From contig NZ_LT629758.1 of NCBI RefSeq assembly GCF_900104725.1, positions 4,030,001 through 4,094,000 of the forward strand: a stretch of DNA of 64,000 bases. The letters run 5' to 3'. The DNA comes from Actinoplanes derwentensis (GTDB lineage Bacteria > Actinomycetota > Actinomycetes > Mycobacteriales > Micromonosporaceae). Numbering within the stretch: position 1 is the first letter of the stretch; each line of letters begins with the position of its first letter. Positions 1 through 7,741 of the stretch are shown here, piece after piece. A program made the position numbers and the translations under genes. The notes under the pieces were generated by a model that saw nothing but the letters and a program-made list of their open reading frames with translations, was not told the DNA's origin and did no database searches.

Positions 1-333
1 GGCCTGGTTGCGGACCACACGGAGGGAGACCGCGGTCAGGCCCAGGGCGACGGCGAACAGGGTCAGGTGCAGGTAGGGGTTGGCGATCGGCACGAAGCCG
101 ATGATCGCGACCGGGATCTGGACGACCCCGATCAGAGCCGCGAGCAGCCAGCGACGGCCGCCGGCCCAGAGTAGAGCCGTCCACACCGGCGCGGACGCGA
201 CCAGCAGGGTCAGCCCGTCGAGGACCGTGTGCAGAGCGGGGTTGTGCACCGCGTTGTGGGCGAAAGCCTGGGCGGGCGCGGCGACCAGCAGGCCGGCGAG
301 AACGAGGGCGAGGACGACGGCGGCACGACGCAT
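1..333 (-). CDS. Small membrane protein, 5' part only
   Basis: The reading frame starts with ATG at 333, has no stop before the window edge, and gives 111 residues. It opens like a signal peptide: MRRAA, a hydrophobic stretch, then a possible signal peptidase site after APAQAFA. At least two further hydrophobic segments follow, around residues 35-57 and 65-105, separated by a short WAGGRRW loop. No catalytic motif is visible and I do not recognise a family. GGATCC-type sequence precedes the ATG with a weak GGAG-like site (AGGAT). The 160 bases between this start and the next gene are relatively AT-rich and probably hold the promoter. The true C-terminus is outside the window. Confidence 0.55.
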   Translation of the reverse strand, partial: MRRAAVVLALVLAGLLVAAPAQAFAHNAVHNPALHTVLDGLTLLVASAPVWTALLWAGGRRWLLAALIGVVQIPVAIIGFVPIANPYLHLTLFAVALGLTAVSLRVVRNQA

Positions 334-493
334 GGGATCCTCCAGCGCAATCACAGGGTTGCTGCGAGTAATCAAAATAACACCATCAGGGTGCCTCACG
401 TCTATTCATTCGCCCTGTCGATCATCACTCAGCGTTGTTGATCTCGGCCGAACGGCCCACTGGCCTACCTTGAGTGATCATGACTAACCTGCG

Positions 494-778
494 TTGGTGC
501 GTTTGATCGAGCTTGCCATGACCAGTGCCATCACCGTGAGTATCGGCGGTATTTCTTACGCTGCGTTAAACCCCAGGGAGTTGGAGTCGCGCGCCCAGAC
601 AGTCGCCGACCAGGCCACCTGCCGGACCGTGGACACCGCGATCGTCGGGTACCTGATGAACAACGGAGAGGAGCCGACCGCCATCAGTCAGCTGGACAGC
701 TACGTGCGCGGTGACATCTCGAAGTACCGCATCGTGAACGGCATCGCCGACGGGCCCGGCTGCGCCGACCTGCGTTGA
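494..778 (+). CDS. Small pilin-like exported protein (hypothetical)
   Basis: This is a 94-residue ORF. The start is uncertain: TTG 494, GTG 497 or ATG 518 are all possible and none has a strong ribosome site. Residues 5-24 are hydrophobic and are followed by a helix-like charged stretch (RELESRAQTVADQ). A small globular part with two cysteines, one near the end (GPGC), follows. The phrase AIVGYLMNNGEEPTAISQL recalls the region after the N-terminal helix of type II/IV pseudopilins, where a polar helix leads into a short sheet. I infer a pseudopilin-like or surface-anchored protein, but no prepilin peptidase site is clear. It is convergent with the phosphotransferase gene that ends at 782. Confidence 0.5.
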   Translation: MVRLIELAMTSAITVSIGGISYAALNPRELESRAQTVADQATCRTVDTAIVGYLMNNGEEPTAISQLDSYVRGDISKYRIVNGIADGPGCADLR

Positions 779-781
779 GGA

Positions 782-1549
782 TCAGCGGGTGGCCAGGGCG
801 CGCGCCCGCGGAGCCGGGCGACGGCTGCCGGCCACCTGGCGGACCCGGGACACCTGGTGGAGCCAGACGATGTCGCGGCCGAACGACCAGGTCAGACTCG
901 CCAGGGCGACAGCCAGCGCGAACACCGCGAACGCGGTCGGCAGCAGGCCGCTGACCACGACGGCGAGCATCACACCCTGCTGAGCGGCGACGACCTTGCG
1001 GCTGAACTTCGGCGGCAGCGCGGCGTTCATCCACGGCAGCGCCCACGACGCGACCACGAACAGATAGCGGAAGGCGCCGATCGCGAGCGCCCACCAGCCG
1101 AACTCGATGGCGGCGGCACCACTGAGGACCAGGATCAGGAACGCGTCGACCTCCATGTCGAACCGCGCACCGAGCGCCGAGGTGGTGCCGGTGCGGCGGG
1201 CCACCTGGCCGTCGACCCCGTCCATGGCCAGGGCCACCGCGGCGACCGCGGCGATCAGCAACGGCGAGGCGTCCGAGCCGACGATCATCGCGGTGACTCC
1301 ACCGGTGAGGATCGCCCGTCCGAGCGTGACCGAATTCGCCCAACCGAGCGTGGTCATGCCGGCACGATGTAACGCCACTTTCAGCAGCCCGCACAGAACG
1401 GCCCCGAAGACCACCCCGGCGAACCAGGCCCACGTGCTGAGACCGACAGTGAGCGCGAGGGTCGTCAGCAGGAGGAGCTGGGCGGTGAACCCGGCCAGCG
1501 GAGCCCTGGACTGGCTCATCGTGGTCGTGGCGGTACTGAAGGTCACCAT
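782..1549 (-). CDS. CDP-alcohol phosphatidyltransferase family protein
   Basis: This integral membrane enzyme should transfer a phospho-alcohol from a CDP-activated donor to an acceptor hydroxyl. The family signature D-x2-D-G-x2-A-R-x8-G-x3-D-x3-D is complete: D110, D113, G114, A117-R118, G127, D131 and D135. Six or so hydrophobic helices surround it, which is normal for this family at 255 residues. AGGAGG sits only 1-2 bases from the ATG and 4-5 from the overlapping GTG at 1546, so GTG 1546 may be the real start. It is divergent from the dehydrogenase gene at 1634, with 84 bp between them, and is treated here as part of the GTP-derived cluster. The substrate cannot be read from the sequence. 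Confidence 0.85.
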   Translation of the reverse strand: MVTFSTATTTMSQSRAPLAGFTAQLLLLTTLALTVGLSTWAWFAGVVFGAVLCGLLKVALHRAGMTTLGWANSVTLGRAILTGGVTAMIVGSDASPLLIAAVAAVALAMDGVDGQVARRTGTTSALGARFDMEVDAFLILVLSGAAAIEFGWWALAIGAFRYLFVVASWALPWMNAALPPKFSRKVVAAQQGVMLAVVVSGLLPTAFAVFALAVALASLTWSFGRDIVWLHQVSRVRQVAGSRRPAPRARALATR

Positions 1550-1633
1550 TCCTCCTGCACGTAGGGTCTAGCTGCTGTCCCCGATCAACACGCTCTACGG
1601 GGAGTTTTGGTTCAGCTGTGGAAGGACGAATCC

Positions 1634-2596
1634 TTGGCGAAAGCGTTCTGGTTGACTTGCCCGGGAACCGGGGAACTACGCATCGAACAGGTGCCGGATC
1701 CCTCCGACGGTGAGGTGAGGGTCCGCACACTGCACTCCGGAGTGAGCCGCGGCACAGAGACTCTGGTGTTCCAGGGGCGGGTTCCGGAGAGCCAGTGGGC
1801 GGCCATGCGGGCGCCGTTCCAGGAGGGCGACTTCCCGGCGCCGGTGAAGTACGGATACCTCAACGTCGGAGTGGTCGAGGCCGGCGTACCGGAATTGATC
1901 GGGAAGACGGTCTTCTGCCTCTACCCGCATCAGACTCACTACGTGGTGCCGGCGTCGAGTGTGACCGTGGTGCCTTCGCAGGTGCCGGCCGCCCGGGCCG
2001 TGCTCGCCGGGACGGTGGAGACCGCGGTCAACGCCGTCTGGGACGCCGCGCCGCAGATCGGCGACCGGATCACTGTGGTCGGTGCGGGCATGGTGGGTGC
2101 TTCGGTGGCCGCGGTGCTGGCCGGCCTTCCGGCGACCGACGTCCAACTGATCGACGTCGATCCCACCCGGGCCGAGGTCGCCGCCGCTCTCGGGGTGGGG
2201 TTCGCCCATCCCGCCGAGGCCGCGGGTGACCGGGACATCGTGATCCACGCCAGCGCTACGGAGAGTGGGCTGACGACAAGCCTTCAACTTCTTCGATACG
2301 AGGGTACGGTCGTCGAGCTCAGTTGGTACGGAGATAACGCCGTTTCTGTGCCGTTGGGCGAATTCTTCCACTCGAAGCGGCTGACGATCCGGAGTTCGCA
2401 GGTGGGTGGCATCTCCCCGACCCGGCACCGGAGTTACGCCGCCCGCTTCCAAACCGCCCTGGAGCTGCTGAAAGACTCACGCTTCGACGCACTGATCACC
2501 GGGCACAGCGACTTCGACGAACTGCCGTCCCTGCTCCCGGCACTGTCCGACGGCAGTCTCAAGGCCCTCTGCCAGGTCATCGACTACCCGATTTGA
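1634..2596 (+). CDS. BchC-like MDR-superfamily dehydrogenase (non-zinc type)
   Basis: This medium-chain dehydrogenase/reductase has 320 residues from TTG 1634. That TTG has GAAGGA seven bases upstream and gives an N-terminus AKAFWLTCPG. The longer frame from TTG 1607 is less likely. The GroES-like half contains SGVSRGTETLVFQGRVPE and APVKYGYLNVGVVE. The usual catalytic-zinc cysteine is replaced by serine in SGVSRGTE, as in the BchC-like branch. The Rossmann half has VVGAGMVGASVA near residue 145, followed by an acidic end of strand 2 (LIDVDP), suggesting NAD(H). It is the first gene of a tight rightward run (PTPS-like, GT-MT, membrane protein). An oxidation or reduction step on the cluster product is inferred; the substrate is unknown. 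Confidence 0.82.
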   Translation: MAKAFWLTCPGTGELRIEQVPDPSDGEVRVRTLHSGVSRGTETLVFQGRVPESQWAAMRAPFQEGDFPAPVKYGYLNVGVVEAGVPELIGKTVFCLYPHQTHYVVPASSVTVVPSQVPAARAVLAGTVETAVNAVWDAAPQIGDRITVVGAGMVGASVAAVLAGLPATDVQLIDVDPTRAEVAAALGVGFAHPAEAAGDRDIVIHASATESGLTTSLQLLRYEGTVVELSWYGDNAVSVPLGEFFHSKRLTIRSSQVGGISPTRHRSYAARFQTALELLKDSRFDALITGHSDFDELPSLLPALSDGSLKALCQVIDYPI

Positions 2597-2653
2597 TCTT
2601 TCCGGGGCGGGTACCCGTAGTACGCCACGAACCACACATGAGGAGATGAGCTC

Positions 2654-3052
2654 TTGTTCAGCGTCACCGTCCGCGACCACATCATGATCGCGCACAGCTT
2701 CTCCGGCGATGTCTTCGGCCCGGCGCAGCGTCTGCACGGCGCCACGTTCGTCGTCGACGCCACGTTCCGCCGTCCGGAGCTGGACGACGACAACATCGTG
2801 GTGGACATCGGCCGCGCGAGCGAGCAGCTGCACACCATCTGCTCCGGGCTCAGTTACCGCAACCTCGACGACGATCCCGAGTTCACCGGGATCAACACGT
2901 CCACCGAGTTCCTGGCCAAGGTCATCACCGACCGGCTCGCGGTCCGCGCGCAGGCCGGCGAGCTGGGGCCCGGCGCGACCGGGCTGACCGGCATCTCGGT
3001 GACTCTGCACGAGTCGCACATCGCATGGGCGAGCTACGAGCGGACCCTGTGA
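2654..3052 (+). CDS. 6-pyruvoyl-tetrahydropterin synthase / QueD homologue, degenerate active site
   Basis: This 132-residue protein has the T-fold of the PTPS/6-carboxytetrahydropterin synthase family. It starts at TTG 2654 with AGGAGA seven bases upstream. The family normally binds zinc with one His in the FSxxH region and two in HGHNY, and has a catalytic Cys shortly before HGH. Here the pieces are IAHSF and [11 protein letters not shown], so the second His of HGH is Ala and the catalytic Cys is absent. The glutamate that anchors the pterin is probably kept in [12 protein letters not shown]. It overlaps the next gene by four bases (GTGA). It may use a changed mechanism or bind rather than convert a pterin or pyrimidine. 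Confidence 0.8.
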   Translation: MFSVTVRDHIMIAHSFSGDVFGPAQRLHGATFVVDATFRRPELDDDNIVVDIGRASEQLHTICSGLSYRNLDDDPEFTGINTSTEFLAKVITDRLAVRAQAGELGPGATGLTGISVTLHESHIAWASYERTL

Positions 3053-5040
3053 GTCGTCCGCTGTACGCGGTGCTGCCGGGTGGTCTCGACGACCCGGCGG
3101 CACCGAGCGGCGGAAACCGGTACGACCGCGAGATCCTGCGACGGCTCCCCGCGGAGGAACACCTCCTGCCCGGCTCCTGGCCGCATCCCGGACCCGCGGC
3201 CCGGCGGGCGCTCACCGATCTTCTGACGGCGATCCCGGACGGTGCGGTCGCCCTGCTCGACGGACTGGTCGCCTGTGGTGTCCCGGAGATCCTGGAACCA
3301 CACGCCGTCCGCCTGCGCCTGGCGATCCTGGTCCACCTGCCGCTCAGCGACGAGACCGGGCTGCCCGCCGACGTCGCCGCGGAGCTGCGCGGCCACGAGT
3401 TCCAGGCCCTGCACCTGGCCGCCGCAGTCATCGCCACCAGCACCCCCGCGGCTCGCCGCGTCGAGGAGTTGCACGCGCTCACCGGGGTGCACGCGATCCC
3501 GCCGGGAGTCGACCCGGCCCCGCCCGCGGTGCCCTCCCCCGGTGGTCATCGCTTCCTCAACGTCGCGTCGCTGACTCATCGCAAGGGCCAGGACGTCCTG
3601 CTGGCGGCGCTGACGCTCATCACCGATCCGGGCTGGACCTGCACCGTCGCCGGAGCCGGCGAACCCCCGGGACCCGCAGTGCCCGGCGTGCGGTTCGTGG
3701 GACCACTGGCCGGCGCCGCGCTCGACGACGCGTACGCGAACGCGGATCTCTTTGTTCTGCCGTCGCGGGCAGAGACCTACGGGATGGTGATCACCGAGGC
3801 GCTGGCACGGGGCATTCCGGTGGTGGCCAGCGACGTCGGAGGTGTGCCGGAAGCGCTCGGCGCGGCGCCCGGCGGCGGGATCCCCGGCCGTCTGGTTCCG
3901 CCGGACGATCCGGACGCCCTGGCCGGAGCCCTGCGCGACTGGCTCACCGGCCCGGAACTGCGCGATCGCTGGCGGGCCGACGCGCTGGCCCGCCGCGAGA
4001 CACTGACCGGTTGGGACGAGACCGCCCGCCTGCTGGGCGAAGTCCTGCAAACATTGGTCGCTGACGTGTCGCACCGCGACAACGACGCCGAGGAGGCACA
4101 CATGACCGAGGTGCACGGCAAGATCGAGACCATGCCGGCCGACGACCTGTTCACCGGCGCCGGACGGCTCAGCGGTCCGCTGCCGGGGGCGGGCCCGGTC
4201 CCGGCTGCGGCCGCCCGCGGGGAGCTCGGGACGTTCAGCGAGACCGGTCCGGCACCCGGGACCACCGGCGACGACACCAACGGCGAGTTCAGCGCCACCT
4301 GGCTGGGCCTGCGGGAACCCGCCGACGCCGCCGCCCGTTCCCTGGAGCTGGTCGAGCAACTGCCCGACGAGGTGCGGACCGTCCGGGACCTGGGTTGCGG
4401 CACCGGTTCGCTGGGGCGCTGGCTCACTGGGCACCTGTCCGGCCCGCAGCACTGGATCATGACGGACCGGGATCCGGAGCTGCTGCTGCGCGCGGCGGCG
4501 GGCATGCCGGCCGGTGTGACGGTGAGCACCCAGCGGATGGACGTCGCCGACCTCACCGCCGCCGATCTGGCCGGCACCGACCTGATCACCTGTTCGGCGC
4601 TGCTGGACCTGCTGACCGCCGAAGAGGTGCGCAGACTGGCCGCGGTGTGTGCAGAGGCGAAGACGGCGGTGCTGTTCACCCTCTCGGTGACCGGTGAGGT
4701 GCAACTGGCCCCGGACGACCCCCTCGATGCCGAGGTCGAGGCCGCTTTCAACACTCACCAGCGGCGCGAGGAAGGTGGACGGCGCCTGCTCGGGCCGGAC
4801 GCCCCCGGTGTCGCGGCGGCGGCTTTCGAGGAGGTCGGGGCCCGGGTGATCGTTCGGCCGAGTCCCTGGCGTCTGGGTCCGGCGAGCCCGGCACTGACCG
4901 CCGAGTGGCTGCGCGGCTGGGTCGGCGCGGCCCGCGAGGAGCGCCCTGACCTCGATCTCGACGAATATCTGACCCGGCGTCTGGGTACTCTTCCGCATGC
5001 CTCGGTGGGACACCAGGATGTTTTAGCGATCTTCGAGTGA
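3049..5040 (+). CDS. GT4-family glycosyltransferase fused to a class I SAM methyltransferase
   Basis: One open frame of 663 residues runs from GTG 3049, which overlaps the previous stop as GTGA. Residues 1-345 are a GT-B glycosyltransferase of the GT4 type. [11 protein letters not shown] forms the acceptor-side N-terminus, and the donor E-x7-E site lies near residue 242 ([10 protein letters not shown]), followed by [15 protein letters not shown] low-complexity linker of about 95 residues follows. Residues 440-663 are a Rossmann methyltransferase with motif [11 protein letters not shown] near 447 and an acidic TDRDPE after strand 2. A strong ribosome site (AGGAGG 4091-4096) precedes an in-frame ATG at 4102, so the methyltransferase may also be made alone. 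Glycosylation and methylation of the cluster product is inferred. Confidence 0.87.
   Translation: MSRPLYAVLPGGLDDPAAPSGGNRYDREILRRLPAEEHLLPGSWPHPGPAARRALTDLLTAIPDGAVALLDGLVACGVPEILEPHAVRLRLAILVHLPLSDETGLPADVAAELRGHEFQALHLAAAVIATSTPAARRVEELHALTGVHAIPPGVDPAPPAVPSPGGHRFLNVASLTHRKGQDVLLAALTLITDPGWTCTVAGAGEPPGPAVPGVRFVGPLAGAALDDAYANADLFVLPSRAETYGMVITEALARGIPVVASDVGGVPEALGAAPGGGIPGRLVPPDDPDALAGALRDWLTGPELRDRWRADALARRETLTGWDETARLLGEVLQTLVADVSHRDNDAEEAHMTEVHGKIETMPADDLFTGAGRLSGPLPGAGPVPAAAARGELGTFSETGPAPGTTGDDTNGEFSATWLGLREPADAAARSLELVEQLPDEVRTVRDLGCGTGSLGRWLTGHLSGPQHWIMTDRDPELLLRAAAGMPAGVTVSTQRMDVADLTAADLAGTDLITCSALLDLLTAEEVRRLAAVCAEAKTAVLFTLSVTGEVQLAPDDPLDAEVEAAFNTHQRREEGGRRLLGPDAPGVAAAAFEEVGARVIVRPSPWRLGPASPALTAEWLRGWVGAAREERPDLDLDEYLTRRLGTLPHASVGHQDVLAIFE
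4091..4104 (+). promoter_or_regulatory. Internal ribosome binding site for the methyltransferase half
   Basis: AGGAGG at 4091-4096 lies five bases before ATG 4102, in frame with the long fusion ORF. It sits exactly at the boundary between the glycosyltransferase and the linker. This is what would remain if two separate genes had lost the first gene's stop codon. Confidence 0.5.
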
Positions 5041-5097
5041 ACCCTGGAAGACCGGTTGGGCGTACTAGTCCTCGAGAGCTACGAGGGGACTACGGAC

Positions 5098-6204
5098 GTG
5101 AACCGATCGATCTGGGCCTGGCTGCGACTGCTGGGTGGCGCCGCGATCCTGGCGCTGGTGCTCTGGCGCCTCGGGACCGGCGCGTTTGTCGACGGGCTGC
5201 GGGTGCTGGACATGAGCACGCTGGTGGCGGCGCTGGGGATCGGCGCCGCGACCACGGTGCTGAGCGCGTGGCGGTGGTGCCTGGTGGCCCGAGGCCTGGG
5301 TATGCGGCTGACGCTGAAGGACGCGACGGCCGACTACTACCAGGCGCTGTTCCTGAACGCGGCACTGCCGGGCGGGATCCTCGGCGACGTCGGGCGGGCC
5401 GTCCGGCACGGCAAGGACGAGGGTGACCTGGGCCGTGGGGTGCGGGCGGTCGTGCTGGAGCGGACCGCGGGGCAGCTCGTGCTCCTGCTGGTCGGCGCGG
5501 CGGTGCTGTTCTCCGTACCCTCGCCGGTCCTTGATCTGCTGAAGGCGCACGGACCGCTGGTCGCGGCGGTGACCGCAAGCATCGCCGCAGCAGGCGTCCT
5601 GGTTCTGTTCGTCGTGCGGAAGCTTCGGGGCGGGCACTCGAAGGCGGCGGGCGCGGCCCGGACCGGGCTGGCGGAGATCCGTTCCGGTCTGCTGTCGCGG
5701 CGCAGCGGCCCCGGTGTGCTGCTGGCGTCGGCGGCGGTGCTGGCCGGGCATCTGGCGACGTTCCTGGTGGCGGCGAAGGCGGCCGGGAGCGTGGCGACCG
5801 TTCTGGAGCTGGCCCCGTTGCTGCTGCTGGCGCTGATCGCGATGGGCCTGCCGGTCAACATCGGCGGCTGGGGGCCGCGCGAGGGCGTGATGGCCTGGGC
5901 GTTCGGCGCGGCCGGCTTGAGCGCGGCGCAGGGCCTGACGATCGCGGTGGCTTACGGCATTCTGGCCTTCGTCGCGGCGGCCCCGGGTGCGGCGATTCTT
6001 GTCGTACGAATGATCGCGAACCGTCGAACGTCGGCCCTTATCGTGGCGCCCGTTCCGGCCCCTATGGTGGCGCCCGTTCCGGCCCTTACCGCGGCACCCG
6101 CACCGGCCGTTTTCGTGTCGCCCGCACCGGCCGTGGCCGCGCTTCCGGTCATCGTGCCGCTTCAGGTGCGGCAGCCCGCTTACTCCGGTGGAGTCGCGGC
6201 TTGA
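5098..6204 (+). CDS. Lysylphosphatidylglycerol-synthase transmembrane-domain (UPF0104) family membrane protein
   Basis: This is a polytopic membrane protein of 368 residues. The start chosen is GTG 5098, with AGGGG upstream and the N-terminus NRSIWAWLRLLGG. The earlier in-frame start at 5056 lacks a site. Recognisable family pieces are SAWRWCLVARGLGM, ALFLNAALPGGILGDVGRAV, VLERTAGQ and the late signature LPVNIGGWGPREG. Only the membrane flippase-like part of the LPG synthase family is present; there is no aminoacyl-transfer domain. The last 60 residues are a Pro/Ala/Val-rich tail made of degenerate PVPAP/PAPAV repeats and are probably disordered. It ends the rightward run and overlaps the RibD-C gene tail to tail by 25 bp. 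Lipid or lipid-linked product translocation is inferred. Confidence 0.83.
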   Translation: MNRSIWAWLRLLGGAAILALVLWRLGTGAFVDGLRVLDMSTLVAALGIGAATTVLSAWRWCLVARGLGMRLTLKDATADYYQALFLNAALPGGILGDVGRAVRHGKDEGDLGRGVRAVVLERTAGQLVLLLVGAAVLFSVPSPVLDLLKAHGPLVAAVTASIAAAGVLVLFVVRKLRGGHSKAAGAARTGLAEIRSGLLSRRSGPGVLLASAAVLAGHLATFLVAAKAAGSVATVLELAPLLLLALIAMGLPVNIGGWGPREGVMAWAFGAAGLSAAQGLTIAVAYGILAFVAAAPGAAILVVRMIANRRTSALIVAPVPAPMVAPVPALTAAPAPAVFVSPAPAVAALPVIVPLQVRQPAYSGGVAA

Positions 6205-6890
6205 CGTTCGAACCGCTCGGACAAGGCGTAGCGCAGCAGCACGACGTCACCGATCTGGCGGACCTCGGCGAGGGTGGCCCGATCACCGGGCCCCCACGGG
6301 AAGACCCCGTCGTGGACGAAACGCGGCGCCCGCGGGTCACCGACGAAGAACGGTGCGACCACCAGCTGCAACTCGTCGGCGAGCCCCGCCGTGAGGAACT
6401 GGGTGTGCATCTGCCCGCCGCCCTCGACCATGAGCTTGCGCACCCCTCGCGCGCTCAGGTCGGTGGCGATCAGGCGCACGTCGACCGGCTCGCCGCCGTC
6501 GACCACGGTGGCACGGTCACCGAGCAGCTTCCGGGTGCCGTCCACGGCCGTAGTCGAGCAGTAGACGAACCGGTCGGCCTCACCCGTGGTGAAGAACGAC
6601 GCCTCCGGGTCGAGGTCACCGCGGCCGGTCACGGTGACCTTCACCGGATCGGGCGCCTCGCCGCGGGCGATCCGGGCGGCCCGGCGTGCGGCGGACCGGA
6701 TCAGCAACCGCGGATTGTCCTGACGGATCGTGCCGGCACCGACCAGGATCGCGTCGCACTGCGCGCGGACCGCGTCGACCCGGTCGAAGTCCGCGTCGTT
6801 CGACAGGAGCAGCCGCTCCTCCGTCGCGTCGTCGAGATAACCGTCGATGGACATGCCACAGCTCAGCAGGATGTAAGGACGCTCAGCCAC
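6180..6890 (-). CDS. RibD C-terminal (DHFR-like) family reductase
   Basis: This 236-residue protein corresponds to the reductase half of RibD, which uses NADPH to reduce the ribosyl group of a pyrimidine intermediate to ribityl. It has no N-terminal deaminase domain. Family landmarks are SIDGYLDD near the N-terminus, GAGTIRQDNPRL around residue 52, and the NADPH-binding LMVEGGGQMHTQFL. It starts at GTG 6890 with GGGAGGAG six bases upstream. It is divergent from the GTP cyclohydrolase II gene across 113 bp, which probably holds both promoters. With that gene it could make a reduced ribityl-diaminopyrimidine, an inference from family chemistry. A general dihydrofolate-reductase-like role cannot be excluded. 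Confidence 0.85.
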   Translation of the reverse strand: MAERPYILLSCGMSIDGYLDDATEERLLLSNDADFDRVDAVRAQCDAILVGAGTIRQDNPRLLIRSAARRAARIARGEAPDPVKVTVTGRGDLDPEASFFTTGEADRFVYCSTTAVDGTRKLLGDRATVVDGGEPVDVRLIATDLSARGVRKLMVEGGGQMHTQFLTAGLADELQLVVAPFFVGDPRAPRFVHDGVFPWGPGDRATLAEVRQIGDVVLLRYALSERFERQAATPPE

Positions 6891-7003
6891 CGATGACTCC
6901 TCCCGAGATCGGACCTCACCATAATCCCCGTGTGCGGGGGCCGATCTCGGGGCAGTGGATGAACCGGTGCGCCGAGTTCGGCGGGAACCAACGAGGAGGA
7001 CCG

Positions 7004-7672
7004 ATGTTCGAAGCCCCGGCAGTTACGGCAGTCACCAAGGCCACCATCCGCCGGCAGGTGACCGTGCCGTTGCGTTTCCCGGACGGCTACGCGACCACGG
7101 CGCGGGTGATGACGTTCGACGGACTCGACGATGGCAAGGAGCATCTCGCGCTCGGCCTCGGTGACTGGCAACGGGCGCTCACCAAGTCGGCCGCGGGAGG
7201 CCGGGCTCCACTGGTCCGGCCGCACAGCGAATGCCTGACCGGTGACGTCTTCGGCAGTCAGCGCTGCGACTGCGGCCCGCAGCTGCGCGAGGCGGTGGAA
7301 CGGATCACCGACCAGGGCGGCTTCCTGCTCTACCTGCGCCAGGAAGGGCGGGGCATCGGCCTGTACGCCAAACTGGACGCGTACGCGCTGCAGGACGACG
7401 GCCTGGACACCTATCAGGCGAACGTGGCGCTGGGCCGTGGCGAGGACGAGCGGGATTACACCGCCGCCGCGCAGATGCTGCTCGGCATCGGTGTGGACCG
7501 GGTGCGGCTGCTCACCAACAACCCGGACAAGGCCGGACAGCTCGCCGATCTGGGCATCGACGTGACCCAGCAGATCCCGACCGGGGTGCACCTGTCAGCG
7601 GCCAACGTGCGGTACCTGAGCGTGAAAGCGTCGCACACCGCGCACACGATCGACCTGCCTCTGGCGGAGTGA
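7004..7672 (+). CDS. ribA: GTP cyclohydrolase II, stand-alone
   Basis: The enzyme opens the imidazole ring of GTP, releasing formate and pyrophosphate and giving a diamino-ribosylamino-pyrimidinone phosphate. The 222-residue protein starts at ATG 7004 with GAGGAGGA just upstream. It has the three zinc cysteines in ECLTGDVFGSQRCDCG, the catalytic/GTP site RQEGRGIGL and the late LLTNNPDK motif. No DHBP synthase domain (RibB) is attached, unlike the usual actinobacterial riboflavin-operon RibBA, and no other rib genes adjoin. Its partners are the divergent RibD-C reductase and the PTPS/glycosyltransferase run. It may therefore be a second, pathway-dedicated copy. A hairpin at 7681 follows. Confidence 0.9.
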   Translation: MFEAPAVTAVTKATIRRQVTVPLRFPDGYATTARVMTFDGLDDGKEHLALGLGDWQRALTKSAAGGRAPLVRPHSECLTGDVFGSQRCDCGPQLREAVERITDQGGFLLYLRQEGRGIGLYAKLDAYALQDDGLDTYQANVALGRGEDERDYTAAAQMLLGIGVDRVRLLTNNPDKAGQLADLGIDVTQQIPTGVHLSAANVRYLSVKASHTAHTIDLPLAE

Positions 7673-7680
7673 CGTTCGAC

Positions 7681-7714
7681 CGGCCGCCGTCATCCACAGG
7701 GCTTACGGCGGCCG
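7681..7714 (+). terminator. Hairpin after ribA
   Basis: A perfect 10-bp inverted repeat (CGGCCGCCGT / ACGGCGGCCG) with a 14-base loop lies directly after the ribA stop. No T-run follows. It separates ribA from recQ. Confidence 0.6.
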
Positions 7715-7741
7715 CCCGAACGGCTCTCTAGACTTCGCGGG

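Noticed and set aside
684..1730. 348-codon ORF overlapping the CDP-alcohol phosphotransferase
   Set aside because: It is another frame of the same strand, Arg/Pro-rich, and the overlapping gene has a complete family motif.
3034..5013. 659-codon leftward ORF opposite the GT-MT fusion
   Set aside because: It is a shadow frame of GC-rich coding sequence, low in hydrophobic core residues, with no motif.
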